Assembly: GCF_018320785.1 (NCBI RefSeq)
Contig: NC_054884.1
Location: 17,919,667 to 17,983,666 of the forward strand
DNA from: Cheilinus undulatus
Lineage: Eukaryota > Chordata > Actinopteri > Labriformes > Labridae
Direction of reading: 5' to 3'
Length of the DNA stretch: 64,000 bases
Part shown: positions 23,929 through 37,000 of the stretch, piece after piece
How the letters are laid out: every line of letters begins with the position of its first letter
Numbering within the stretch: the first letter of the stretch is position 1
Notes under the pieces: generated by a model
The model's database searches: none
What the model saw: only the letters and a program-made list of their open reading frames with translations
Told to the model about the DNA's origin: nothing
Made by a program: the position numbers and the translations under genes

Positions 23929-24184
23929 AGTTTCAACAAAGGAGCTTTCAGTTTCAGCGTAGCCTGCGAAAGAGAGAGGAAGTTATGGGAACAGTCAGTA
24001 ATTTCTTTGTAAAATTACAAAACTCTTGCTCAGTAACACTAACGCTCTTTATGGAGGCAGCCATGCTGTCTGCAGGTTTCGGTCGTAATAACTGTTGTAT
24101 AGCCGCACTGAAAATGTTCCTATCTACATTCGGGTCAGTTTGCAGAAGCTGTGCAGAGAGCAGATGAGAAACACAGCTATGCAT
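23929..24184 (-). other. mto1: mto1 5' non-coding exon (inferred)
   Basis: A good donor (GTAAGTAT on the minus strand) at 23928 joins in sense to the acceptor before 22034. The exon contains ATGs opening short ORFs (from 24184 and, in the same frame, from about 24064) that stop at 23954, before the junction. They are therefore upstream ORFs, not part of MTO1. The 5' limit is not visible in sequence. Confidence 0.55.
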
Positions 24185-25034
24185 GAATGAAGCGAAAAGA
24201 CAGTAATATATCGGTCAAAAATTGGAAATGGAGGTGAATAAGCAACATGAGACTTTGTAAACACTGCAACTTCTGATGTTTTTAAGGTGACTGCCACGTG
24301 TACAGTAAAGACCACCCCTTGCTGTAATTGTTGAAATACATTAGAATCAATCAAATATGGGTTCAATGGATGTATCAATCCACGTTCGCGCGCTCACTAG
24401 TAGGTCGAACACGCACGCGCACGTCAACGCCCCCTCCCCCTTCCAGCCGGTTTCCAGTCAGCCGCGCGCGGATTGAGTCAAGTGAACCTACCGAGAGGTG
24501 GTGTTGACCGACCGCTGCAGGTTTTCATTGAGAAACCTGGAAAATACAACTTCTCAAGGCGACTGACAGCAACGCTACGACCTTACATTTTTAACGGAAG
24601 GGTCAGCGGTGCCGAAATTGAGGCGAAGTGACCGAGAGAAGAAAGTAAATCCCGGAGGGAAAGCGCCCGAAGTGAGCTTGAGGATCAAAGCTAATGCTAA
24701 CTCTGCTAGCTATTGCTAAATAATTATACGGAAACTCGTGTCATTTTATTAGTCACCTGCTTTGGGGTCACATAGTAGATAGTAAAGGGGTATTTTTTAA
24801 TTTATATTACGCATTTAATTATAAATATCGAGGTGTTCTGACTTAACATTTAGGCCACAAGCGACTGGTATTCCATTAGCAAGATTAGCTACATTAGCCG
24901 GTCTTAGTGAGGTTACACCGGCTCTGCTCTGCTTAAGACAGGTGATATTGCTAAAGATAGTTCGCTTTCAAAACCAGGCATCTGTGTGTATAAGTTAGGC
25001 TTCGCTTGGTACTGTCTAAGCCTTGTGCTTCGCA
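24185..25034. promoter_or_regulatory. Divergent mto1/atxn2l promoter, CpG-rich
   Basis: The first exons of mto1 (-) and atxn2l (+) face away from each other across less than 1 kb. The segment around 24380-24480 is rich in CG dinucleotides (cgcgcgctc, acgcacgcgcacg, gccgcgcgcgg), unlike the surrounding AT-rich DNA. acgcacgcgcac at 24411-24422 resembles an NRF-1 site, fitting for a nuclear gene of mitochondrial translation. No TATA box is obvious. The right half is probably atxn2l 5' UTR. The shared promoter is inferred from geometry and composition. Confidence 0.65.
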
Positions 25035-28000
25035 ATGCTGAAACAACAGCAGCAACCCGGCTCAGGCGGGAGAAAGGCGTCTAACGGAACCTCGGGCCCC
25101 GGTGGTATGTCTTCACCAGTCAGCGGCATCAACAGCGGCAGCAGGACACCGGCTGGGAGGTGAGTTGTGGCGGTGCTTCCTGTCAGGACAGTCCGGGGAT
25201 TGTCCTGTGACTCAGAGGCCTACCGGTTAAAGCGCTGTGCTCAGTGGGTGTGACTCGGGGAATAGAGCTGCAACATGGGCCAATGAAATGAGTTTATAGT
25301 AGATTGACAGTTGCAGAAGGCCAATGAGAATCCTCAAAATTAGAGAAGGACCAATACGTGAGGTGGGTTCATGTTCGGTTAAAGCAAATTAGCATACAAG
25401 CAAACAAAGTTTTTCTGGCCTGTCAGTACAGGAGAAAGGACGTTGATGTTTAGGAGAAACCGATACTTAAACACCAGCCTGACTTTGCATCCTCATGTTG
25501 TTTGATATAGAAACTTTAATATTCCCATTAGACATAATTTTGGGTCATATTTAGTCTTCATCTTAGAGATGAGCGCGTGTTTACTGGTCTGCTGTCAGAT
25601 TTGTCTTTGTTTTGTAACCACGCAAATGGTTTGCGGACAAACAATCCCATGTGTTCATGAAGAAGGCGCAGCTATAATTGTGAAACTCCTTGATCCTTTT
25701 ATTGAATGAAATAAGATGAGAATATTGCTATAATCCAGGTTTCCATTTTTTCATTAAAATGTTGACTGGACTTAAATGATGCAACTTTCTCCTTTGCTTT
25801 CTGTATCAAACAAAGGTCTCCTTAGAAGGCAGTAATACATGTGAAATGTGTCATTAAAAAACAAGACACATGAAATATTAAGCTTCAAAGTGCAAAATAA
25901 CACACAGTACTTGAGATTCCTGTATTTTTTAAGCAAGAGTGACAAGTAAAGGCTGGTAATGACATGAAAGCTGAAATGTTCCTGAAGAAAGTATACTGTT
26001 TTAAGTGATGATTTGGGAGTCATCCCATTCGGTATGAACACTTTTATGCAACCCTGCCTGTCTTTTGGAAGTTTCAAACACATCCTTCTCCTTGCTTTTA
26101 AGTGTGCAGTTGCATCTAAAAGTATATCATATCCTGGGAAAGTTAGTATTTCCCTTAATTTAAAGCAAAAGTGAAAATTGCGTGTAGCATAGATCCTTTG
26201 TTTATTTGTAGACCCAACAAAAGTTTGAAGGCTGCTATCAAACAACCTAAGCTTGGATGACACTTCAGCAGTGCTGCAGGCTGCCAAAGACTCTTAAATG
26301 ACAAATCAGAGTTATCAAAAAATTTCAACAGTGTATGTTTATTTGACGAAAGATGTTGCAGTTCTGATCTTGGAACAAAATATATGACTGAAAAAGGAGA
26401 CAAATGATCATGAGATAAATGAAATTGAATAAGAAAACATTTAAATTTTTATATTATAAATCAGTAAAAAGAATAAAACAAAATGTATGGGTGGCTTTAG
26501 TATTTCTTGGACTTTTGGCACAAAGTGTTGGCACAACTACTGAGTCCTGGCCGGACAGTTTTGATCCACTGATCTAGAACATATGAAACTTTCAATTTAT
26601 GAATTTAATAACTACAGAGGTGAATTGAAGCTCCTTGATCTTCTTAGTTTTTTGGATGCACCTGTAGAACATGCTTTTAACTGTGCTGTTTCTCTTAGGA
26701 ATCGACCCTCTGCAAAACCATCATTCCAGTCATCATCTGTGAGTATCCTGATCAAGCAAAGTCAGACAGTATCATATTGTGAACATTATAAAGTGCTAAA
26801 GAGCAAAACTGAAGTCCCAATCCATCCCTTTTGTACATTAATAATACACTTTTTTTTAACAGAATAATGGGAAATTTGCAGTATGTGTATCTTAAGAGGT
26901 CACGGTTTAAGGACGTCATTTTATTTAAATGGTAAAAACACTATTGAAATGTCAGCCTTAAATTGCAATTGAATTGAATCTAATGACCTGAAAGAAACCT
27001 ACTGTAGCCCTATTGAATGTGGGTCAAATGTGGTTTAAACTGTTTTCGAAAGAGGGCGTCTTCGGTCTCCTGTAGTACAGACCTCACATTTTCATTTAGC
27101 GTTTAATGCTGTATCACAGTGGCTTTGACCTAATGTTTCATTTCAAACCATGCTGAATACACTGCTATACAATGATCTTTATGCTATGTCCTGATAAAAA
27201 TGTGCTTGATGGCTACTCAAAACCTTGTCCAATCTGCAGGGGTTCGATGGTGTGTACAACAACGCCAGAATGCTTCATTTCCTCACAGCTGTTGTGGTGA
27301 GTCATTTTGTATGATTGTCAGTCCTCTGTTGATATCTCAGTGACTTTTCTTCTAAATGAAATACTTTCATCAGCCCCTTTTACATGTCATATAATGCTTA
27401 CAGAAAGTGTCCATGGAAGTGAAAGGTTACAGCCTTTTTCTTATTTGACTACATGAGGAAAAGCTCATATTCCTTTCGTTTGTAGATGGGCAGATTTATC
27501 ACGTGTGGATGTTTTTTAAACATTTTCTCATCCTTCTCAGGGTTCCACCTGTGACATAAGAGTGAAGAACGGCAGTGTATTTGAAGGCATATTCAAGACG
27601 CTCAGTTCTCGGGTAAGAAACTCTTAGTGAGCACAGAGGCACATACTTTCCCCCTCCAAATTAATAAAATACTGCAAGTAATCCTCTGGTAATCTGCGTA
27701 TAATAGACCTGTTTTGAGTGAATACGATGCAGTTTCTTTGGCTGTTTACTCTCTGTTCTGCAAGTTCACTGAGTCCTGGGCTGCTGTCCTGATGTTTGAT
27801 TCTTTAGTGTGAGTTGGCTGTGGATGCTGTACACAAACGCAGTGAGGAAGAGGGCTCAACATCAGTTCCGCCACGGAGGGAGGACATCACAGACACGATG
27901 ATCTTCAGCCCCTCAGACTTAGTGACTATGATCTGCAGAGATGTCGATCTAAACTACGCCACCAGAGGTACAAATTACACAAGATGCATGTAATCCACAG

Positions 28001-31000
28001 AGCTGTGGTGCATTTATAGCGGAGGTGCGTTGTTCTCTGTGGAAAAGACAAAGGACTTGTATTGAAGTTAGCATTGGATTGTGGTCTCGCTAAGAGCAGT
28101 CCTGATTTATTTCAAATGATGACAAAGTACACAGCGGTGGTGTATGTATGAGTAAGTTGTGGATGGTTTCAACTGCTTTTTGAGCTTGTGGCAAATAAGA
28201 GAAAACAATCACATCATTCAGATTTTAAACTCTAATTTTCTGTTGTATTTCTAAATGTAAAGCACATGAAATAGTGCCTCATAACTTGCCTTACAACCAT
28301 CAGCAGACTGCAGAGTATTTTCCAAAGGGAACCAGAAATGTTTCATCTTCTGTTGTTTTAATTTCAGACACCTTCACAGACACAGCCATCAGCTCCAGCC
28401 GTGTTAATGGAGAACACAAGGAGAAAGTTCTGCAAAGATGGGAGGGAGGAGACAGCAACGGAGAGAGCTATGATCTAGAAAACGATGCAGTGAGTTTCTC
28501 TGTGCTTTAAATGCAAATACACCTCAAACCATGTAGTTATATTAATGGTTTTGAAATAAATTTGAACCACTGTAATGATATGCAGCCTTTGTAACTTTGT
28601 AATACTCTGCTCACAGCCTCTCATTTACCCATAGTTGATTTTTTTTATTCTTTAGTCTTTTGAAACAAATTACAAGAAGGTTTAGTAGGCAATCTGATAC
28701 GTTATAAGTAATCAGTCTTTTCTATCACGTGGTAATGATTAAGCACTGTTATAAAGTTTTGATCCCTTTCCACATCAATAATCTCTTTATCACTTGGCTT
28801 TCTTTTTTCTGGTGTTTAGTCTAACGGCTGGGACGCCAATGAGATGTTCCGTTATAATGAAGTGAAATATGGAGTCACGTCAACATACGATTCCAGCCTC
28901 TCCATGTACACGTAAGTTTCCACATAGAATAATTCCCTCCATGAAGTATTTATAAATGTATCAAAAGTACAGCAAAGTTTTTCTATCCTCCTAAAAGAAT
29001 TATAAGATCTGTTTGTAGATTTTAGTTAGGACAACGGTAGAAAAATAGAGTATTGTGCCTCTTAATGTTTGAAGCATACCTGATTCTGATTGGTCCATTT
29101 CAAAAGTAACAGGCAGCTAAAAGCATCTCCAAGGAAAGCACACTCTGTGAATCTTTTTAAATAATTGCTGTTCTTAATATGTCACCATGAGGTTAATTTA
29201 CTCTTAACCAAACACTAATATTTCAGATGATGTCACAAGTCATAAAAAGCATTTTCTTTAGAGGACTACTTCAGTTACTTGAAACCGAAGGGTCTCTATC
29301 TCCGAGAATGTAATATCCCTTTTAAACTACAGTTCAAAGACCAAGTGATTGAAGAAAATGGTACCAAAACTGCAGGTTTATTTTTTTGCTCATCTGAGGG
29401 CGCACTCACACTAGTACCGTGCCAGGCCCCTTTCAGCCTAAAGTCCGGTATGTTTGGCCAGTGTGAGTGCAATCGTTCTGTGCTTTGGCGCAGCACGCTT
29501 TGCGACCCTGGCATGGAAGGACGAGGTGGGCCTAGGCACGGCACGGATGCAAATGAAGGAGCACAAGCGCAGGAATGTGACGTAACGTGAAGTAACAAAA
29601 GGACCCCCTTCAGAGCGCAGAGAGCACACCAGGCAGCAGCTGCATGCATGCTGAGCCCAGGTCAGGTGAAATAACCCCGATGTCAGATCAGATATAGTGT
29701 AAATGTGTTGTTATTTTACAGTCTAAAAACAACACTTATGTATACTGAGTCATTAACATGTTTAAGTTCATCAACGGTGGTTGCTTTGTGTGGTGACGTA
29801 GGCGCGTGACGTATCCATGCTCAGGCCTAGATGCGTTGAGCAGTGTGAGTGCGGGCCAAAGGGGGGACGGGGAGGGGGTCAAATGGGCTTCAGCGCGGTT
29901 AGAATAGGGCACGGCACGGATGGCCTAGTGTGAGTGCGCCCTAAAGCGGGGTACACACATAAAAATAATCGGGCTGTTTTTGTCCCGATTTTCCTCCTTC
30001 CCAAGGATGGCAAACACCCGATTATCTTATGTCTTATAAGATTATCCTGTGGTCTGAGGTGTGTTAAGAGTGAATTTGTCCCGATAATCGGCTCCAAAAA
30101 CAGTCGGGGCCGACGATCGTAAATATTAAACTTGTTCAGTATTTACGACCAAAAATCTTCATCAGTGTGGGGAAAGCCAACCACTCCCGAGTCATGACGC
30201 CGTGAATTGTGACGTTGCACGTTGCGTGTTGTGTTCTCTGGTTGTTGCTATGTTTCTTCTTCGTTTTTGTTAGATCACATGTGATCACGCGAGATTTCTG
30301 GCTTGGAGGACGAGATTCTAGATTGGTGGTGAGACAGAATCATGATGTGTGTGGTGTGCTGTGTTCAGATTATCGGAGCACACCATACACAGTACGATCA
30401 AAACTGTTCAATGCCTGATTTTTTATCTTCATGTGTGGGGTCTCTAACAGATCAAAAATGTCTTAAGATTTAAAAAATCCTTAAGTGTGTACCCCGCTTA
30501 AGTCAACTAGTTCCACATCTTAATTGAAACTCACCTCATGCCAATCAATCCAATTTTCTCCTGCTTCTATTTGTTTGTATCCATGATACTACAACCCAGC
30601 TACTTTTTTTTTTTTTTGTACATTTATCTCAGCGTATTAATTTATCATGCATTGAGCTGAACAGGAGTCTGCTTTGTGAGTTAGAGACCCTGTTTACAAC
30701 TTGCAGGAACATCTTTGCTGCTGTGTATTCGCAGACCAACCATGAGTGGATATCTGATGGCTCAGGTTGCCTTTGTGTGATTGACTCAGTGCTGTAGACA
30801 CTCGTCTACTGGCAAACATTCAAGACTGTCCCCTCAACTGACATAATTTTTGGTAGTCCTCCAGTAAGGTGTAAGCCTTGCTTATTTACAGTCATCCAGC
30901 CTGACTGATCACTTGATATTTTTCTGTCTAACCAGTAGAGGTGCTGTAAAAAATCGACTCACTTTAGAATCTGTACACTAATTTCTACAATTTTGAATCA

Positions 31001-34000
31001 ATTAAAAATGTCCAAGAATCAAACTGCCTGCACTGTAAGTGGATTTTTGAGTTACTCAGTCTCCAGGATTGACAAAAGAAAAGTTTTAAGACTCTTTCAA
31101 GATTCTACAATCCCAGGTACAAGGCAGTCTGTGTGCTAAACAAGTGTATCTTTTTTAGGAACAGTTCATGTTTGCTCACATCATACAGACATGCTCACTC
31201 GGAGTAAAAATAATCAGAACATCTTCAATTTTTTTCACATCAATGACCAGTGTTACGGTTTATTGAGTGGCCATGTTAACGGGTAACGCACACGTCCAGC
31301 AGTGTTATGTTTGGCAGCTATTTTTAATTTTAGTCTTATTTTTAGTCTTTAAATGAAATGCATTTTAGTTTTAGTCACATTTTAGTTATTTCTATCCTTT
31401 TTAGTTTTAGTCTAGAGTTTGTCGACGAAAACTCAAAACATTTTAGTCTAGTTTTAGTCCATAAAAAGTCCTCACATTTTAGTCTTTAATTTTAGTTCAT
31501 GCATTTATTTTCTTGCCTAAATCTGTTACCAAATCATGGTAGTGTGTTCTATGCACCCTGCTGATCCTGGGGTCCCTGCTTTCTACGGCAGCTACATTGT
31601 TTTTTGACAGATTTACCCACAGTGGAGAAATATAACAGATTTTGAATGTTTGACAAAAACTACATTACATTTTAGTCAAGTTTTAGTCCTCTTTACAAAA
31701 ACTACACTTAGTTTTAGTCATCACAGATCTGTTTCTGTTAGTCTCAGTCTAGTTTTTGTCAAAGAAAAAAGGCTGTCAACGAACATTTTTAGTCGTAGTT
31801 TTAGTTGACGAAATTAACACTGATGTCCGGTGCTTCTGATAACAGATATTGAAAACTTTAAAGAGCCCCTTTGTTTAGTTTTTCATTAAATTCATATCTT
31901 AAAAACATGTATTAGGCACAACAGAAAATGTTCAGTGTTTAAACAATGGTGCAACCATGACAAACAACGCTACGTTCAGCTGAAAGAAACCAGTAAACAT
32001 GGTCACTACTTAAACCAAAACACCTGCTCTCCCAGAGCATCTGTAACAGTGAATACTTTAGATTTATGGTCATGTTTTCTAATAAGTTTCTGATGAATAT
32101 GTTTACAGCCTAAGCTCACATATTTTATTCATGTTGAAATATTTTGCAACTTAAGTGTAAATTGCTGTATTCTTTATTATTGTTATTAGCTGCTAAATGC
32201 TACAAATATGTTAAAAAGCATTATCTTGAGCACATTTTATGAACTTTTTATTGTCAAATGATGATTTACAGGCACTTGGTGCACAGCAGACAGGAGCAGA
32301 TACTGAAATAATCACCTCTCTATGAGACATAGGGAATGTGTTGTGAATTGGGAATAGGTTTGAATCGTCAATCCATTCTGAATGAAATCTGACCCCCAGG
32401 ATCAGAGTAGTATCCAATCGTGAGATACTTAAAGATTCTGTACTTACCAGTACCCTATAATGTTTATTTACTGAATATAGTATGTGATAGTTTCTCATAC
32501 ATGTTCACGACAAAATGAGGGAAATCAGCTGTTAAAGAGGCACTGTCAAATTCTTAGTTTGTAGCTAATTATCCCAGCATACCAGGAACAATAACACAGC
32601 TGGTGATAGTAATAAATCAAGGCAAATTAGCAATGAACTAAGAAGGTAGGAAAAAAGAATGTTAAATACTCAAGGTTAATAAACCTTGGGGGATACTGCT
32701 TAGATTGGCATGACATCTCAGTTCAAGGCAAGTGACCAGCAAGGCTGGACGGACATGGAGATCATGTTTCAGCTGTTTTTTGGATAAGAGATCAGCAAGC
32801 GAGTTCCAGTCACAGGTCATCACCAGAAACAATTATTGCAAGATGTGTGTATCAGGGGCACTCCCTGGATTATTCAGGATAAACTCAGCCTGCTGTAGTT
32901 CTGAAGAATCGTTCTCAGAACATCATGATGTTTTGTTCTATATCAGTACCTTTGGCAGCAGATACAACTGTAATTCTAACAATATAATGGATTTGTTCAA
33001 ATGAAGGCTGAAGCTCACTTTGGACTTATTACAAGGATTTACAACCTTATTTTACCCTCCTTCTCTTGTCTAGTGTTCCTCTGGAGAGAGGTAACTCTGA
33101 TGTCTATCGTCAGAGGGAGGCACGTGCCGCTCGCCTGGCCAGTGAGATCGAGTCTAGCCCCCAGTATCGTCATCGTGTTTCTCTGGAAAATGACGAGTGC
33201 AAAACAGAGGAGGACAAGTACAGCGCTGTGGCCAGAGACTCAGGCGATCGTGAAAGGGGCCGAGAGAGCCCCCGGGACAGAGAGCGGGAAAGGGGCAGAG
33301 ACAGCCCTGGAGCTGGAAACAGGTGAGAAGAGACACAAGTTTGTCAGGGTGTTTATAAATCACATTTTAAGTTTATAATGGATGTTACACATAGCATTAT
33401 TAATGGATTTGTTCCAATGAAATATCTCATTTAGTCATGACAGTATGTCAGCATGTACAAGCCCTCAAAGCCACTAAAAACCTACACAATTATCTTTCCT
33501 GAATGACGTTGCATTGGAATAACTGAGCAAAATTGTTTAACAAATACCAAACAAGGTTTTAAATTTCAAGATTAGTCCAAAAATTGTTAATCACCTCAAA
33601 CTATCTTTGGTACATATTTTCAAGCCATTGAATTAATCACAACTAGAGTTGAATTGATATTGAGATGTTGAATCATACTTCACAGGAGGAGAAATTATAG
33701 AACAAAAACTGAAATAATGTAGTCTTGCAATAACTTGAAGTAGTGGAGTGCCATCCTTTGGAGAAGATTGTAAGATATGTTAAAATACTCCAGAAATCAC
33801 TTTTCTGAGATGTTTGATTGGCCCTTTTTCAGGGAGGGGAAGTACATTCCATTACCTCAACGTCAGAGAGAGATGAACCGCGAGCGAGCTGAGAGAGGTT
33901 CTGGTGGCCCTCCAACCCACAACCGTCTGAGCGGAGGTTATCGCTCCAACCCTCCATCTTCCTCTTCTCCTAGACCCCCACTTCCCTCTGCTACTGGTCC

Positions 34001-37000
34001 ACAGCCTGGCGCCTCTCCCTCAGAGAGGAGCAGCCCTTTGTCCGGCCGTGGAGGAGCATTCGCTCCACACCAGCCCCAGGGGAGTCCCAGCCCAGGTCCA
34101 GGTTCTGGACCCTCAAGCCCATACACACCTGCCTCACCAGGAGGACTAACAACACCCGCTTCTGCTGCCCCATCCTCAGCCAGCCCCCCTGCCACACATG
34201 GGCATACGGTTCCTCATTCCCAGTCACTTCCACACTCGCTGTCTGATGCTGGCCGGCCAGTGAACGGAGGTAAACAGAGAGAAAACTTCTATTAAAGTTG
34301 GTTTAATACCCTCAGGTGTTATACAGTCAGATGTTCAAGTTTTGTTTCTTTCAGTTTCTGCCAGAACGTCTCCTAAAGCCCAAAGACCTCCACAGTCCAG
34401 CAGAACAGTCCGCACTTCAAACTCACATTCTCAGTCAACAGGTAAGTTCAGACACCTGTGAATCTCAAAAATTACCATCTTTACTTAAGCTTATGGTGTT
34501 ATCCAATGAAAATCTCTTTAAACAGACAATTGTACCCCTTACTGTGACTCCTTTCTATAAATACAGAAAAAAATGCTTTTTTTACTGCTTTCTTTAACAT
34601 TCACCTGACACCTACCCAGCTGTAGTGGTTACAAGCATAAAAAACGACTGCATTCACGTTTTTAATTTTGTCCACTGGTCTTAAATACTTTTGTTGGTCA
34701 TAAAGACTCTTAATATTCATTTCAGTCTGTTTGACACCCTGATAAAAACTCAACTGGAGCTTAAATGATTGATTTTGTCTCAAATTTCACCTTTATTTCC
34801 TCTGTCCTGTGCTTGCAGCTGCTCGCTCTCCTAAATCAGGTTCTTCCCAGGACACGCCTTATTTGGACACATCGTCCGTCTCCCTGCCTGCCCAGAAAAC
34901 GTCTGGACCCGCCCCTCTTTTCCCTGTCGATGGTACTGTCACACTTCTCACCTTCTGTTTAAGTTTTCATCATAAAAAGTGCCAAATCAAAGTCAAAACT
35001 ATTCATTTCTGTTATGAAGGGAACTTCAATGCTTGCTGCTAATCGCTCTGAAGTGAAGAATGAAGGTGAAGACAATTGAAGCGCTAAAACCATTTACTTC
35101 CTTTTGTTTTCACAGTGAATGAAATCCTTGGTGCAGCTGCAAAAGAGCGCTCAGCTGAGAGCCCCAGCAGCACAGAGGAAGGAAAGGGTAGTAAAGGTGT
35201 GTAAATCAAATTAAATGTAAAAATAAGTCTTTTAATTTGAAGGCTAAAATCTGAGAAAACTTGTCGAGTTGCACGCCCTGATCATTTTGACAGCAAGTTA
35301 AACCAGGCACTAAATCTGCAGGTTTCACATTCTCATTAACCTCTGTTTCCTCTCTCCTTCGTCAGCTCCCTCTGTTCAGCAAAGGTCGCAGCTTGAGGAG
35401 CTGCGGAAATTTGGCAAGGAATTCAGGGTAAGAGTTCAGTTTGCTTTCTTTGAAGCATGAAATGAGGAAATCTGTGAACGATCAAGAGAGAGTGACCAGA
35501 GACGTCACTGATGTTAGGCAACTTCTTTAAGCATTAGAAACCTTGCACATGCGCGATTGTTCTTGACATCAAACTGTTTAAACTGATCTGAACCAGCCAG
35601 AGTCTTCGTCTACATTCTTATAACTTTGGAGGTTGATTAATGAGTTCAGTTCTTTATGTTATGTTCAGTAACATTACATAAAAGATATGCAACAAGGACC
35701 TTAAAATCCAAAGTATTGGTGAGAGCAGCATGTAAGACATTATTTTGCTGTCTCCTTGTGGGGACAAATGTTGAAGGGTCTTCATGTCTTTTGAGTTCCT
35801 CAAAATCCACTACATGCATTTCTCTGCAGCATTGTAGCTCCTCTAGTACCATCTGTTTTTGTCATGTGGAGTTTGCATTCCTGCTAGCTTGTGGTACTGT
35901 ATGGTTGTTAAGTTCTTAGCCTTCAGTGATAGTTGTGAAGTACAGACCCACAGACTGTGAGTCACACTGAACACCTCTGCTCGTCACTCGCTATCTTCAA
36001 TTGAGGAATTCAGTTAAAAAAAGGAGCCTCCACAGGATTTATTTACTTCAGAGCCAGAGTTTTATTTAAATGCAAGATTATGAACTAATGATTTGAAAAG
36101 ATGTCAAAAATGGTGCTGTTGGCCTAGTTGTCATCACTTGTATGTAAGGATATTTTGAGCAGTGACAATAATGTCAGGTCTGTATTGACAGTGTGTTTCT
36201 CAGCTTTTCGGTCTAGTTTTGCCAGGTAACCAGAACAGTTGGCAGCAAGAAAGATGCACTCTTGAGTTTGATCTTGGACTTGTAGTGTTTTTCACAATTA
36301 AGTTGACACCATATGTTGAAACCTATGAAAACAAAGAAGATGGATGGTCCAGGACACCTTTGAGAGAAAGAACGGGAAATTTCCATCAAGAAAAACCTAA
36401 GAAAAGGTGAAAAGGTGATTTGTGGGCGCCGCCATCTTGAGCGGCCACCATTACTGCAGGCAAACTGCAATGTCCACTACTACATGCTGGCTGCGACAGC
36501 GGTAGATATGTCTGGAATAAAAATGTTACAGAACCACATGTGAACTGTAATCAGAGGGCCATGACTTCAGTTATAGTTTACAAATTAAATATATTTTACC
36601 CATGTCTGATATCTATTTCAGAAATACAGTAAAAAGGTGAATTTAGGTCCAGCGTTCACGCTAGACTCCAGCTGACTGACCTCCAGAATTCCACTCGTAT
36701 ACAACAAACAGACATAACCAGCATTAAAAGCAATAACAAACACAAACACTATGATCCAGTATCATGTTAAGGCTGGAGCCACATATTTCTGTATAAAACC
36801 CGACCTGAGTCCAAAACAGTAAAAACCGAACCGAACCGTAACCCAAGCTGTCCACCATGTCATTACAGCCTGTCTAACACAGATTACGCATGACCGGAAC
36901 TTGAACATTACTGAGAAAAGTCATTATTTCATTTATTTGCATGGAAGTCAAATAGAAAACATCATAAAGTGTGACCAGCTGTTCCTTGCATATGCCCTTT

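Noticed and set aside
29296-29649. 117-codon minus-strand open frame
   Set aside because: It lies largely in a GC-rich MITE; no start context, splice partners or recognisable motif.
33938-34233. Antisense open frames opposite atxn2l exon 9
   Set aside because: They are shadows of a proline/serine-rich coding exon with biased base composition; no independent protein features.
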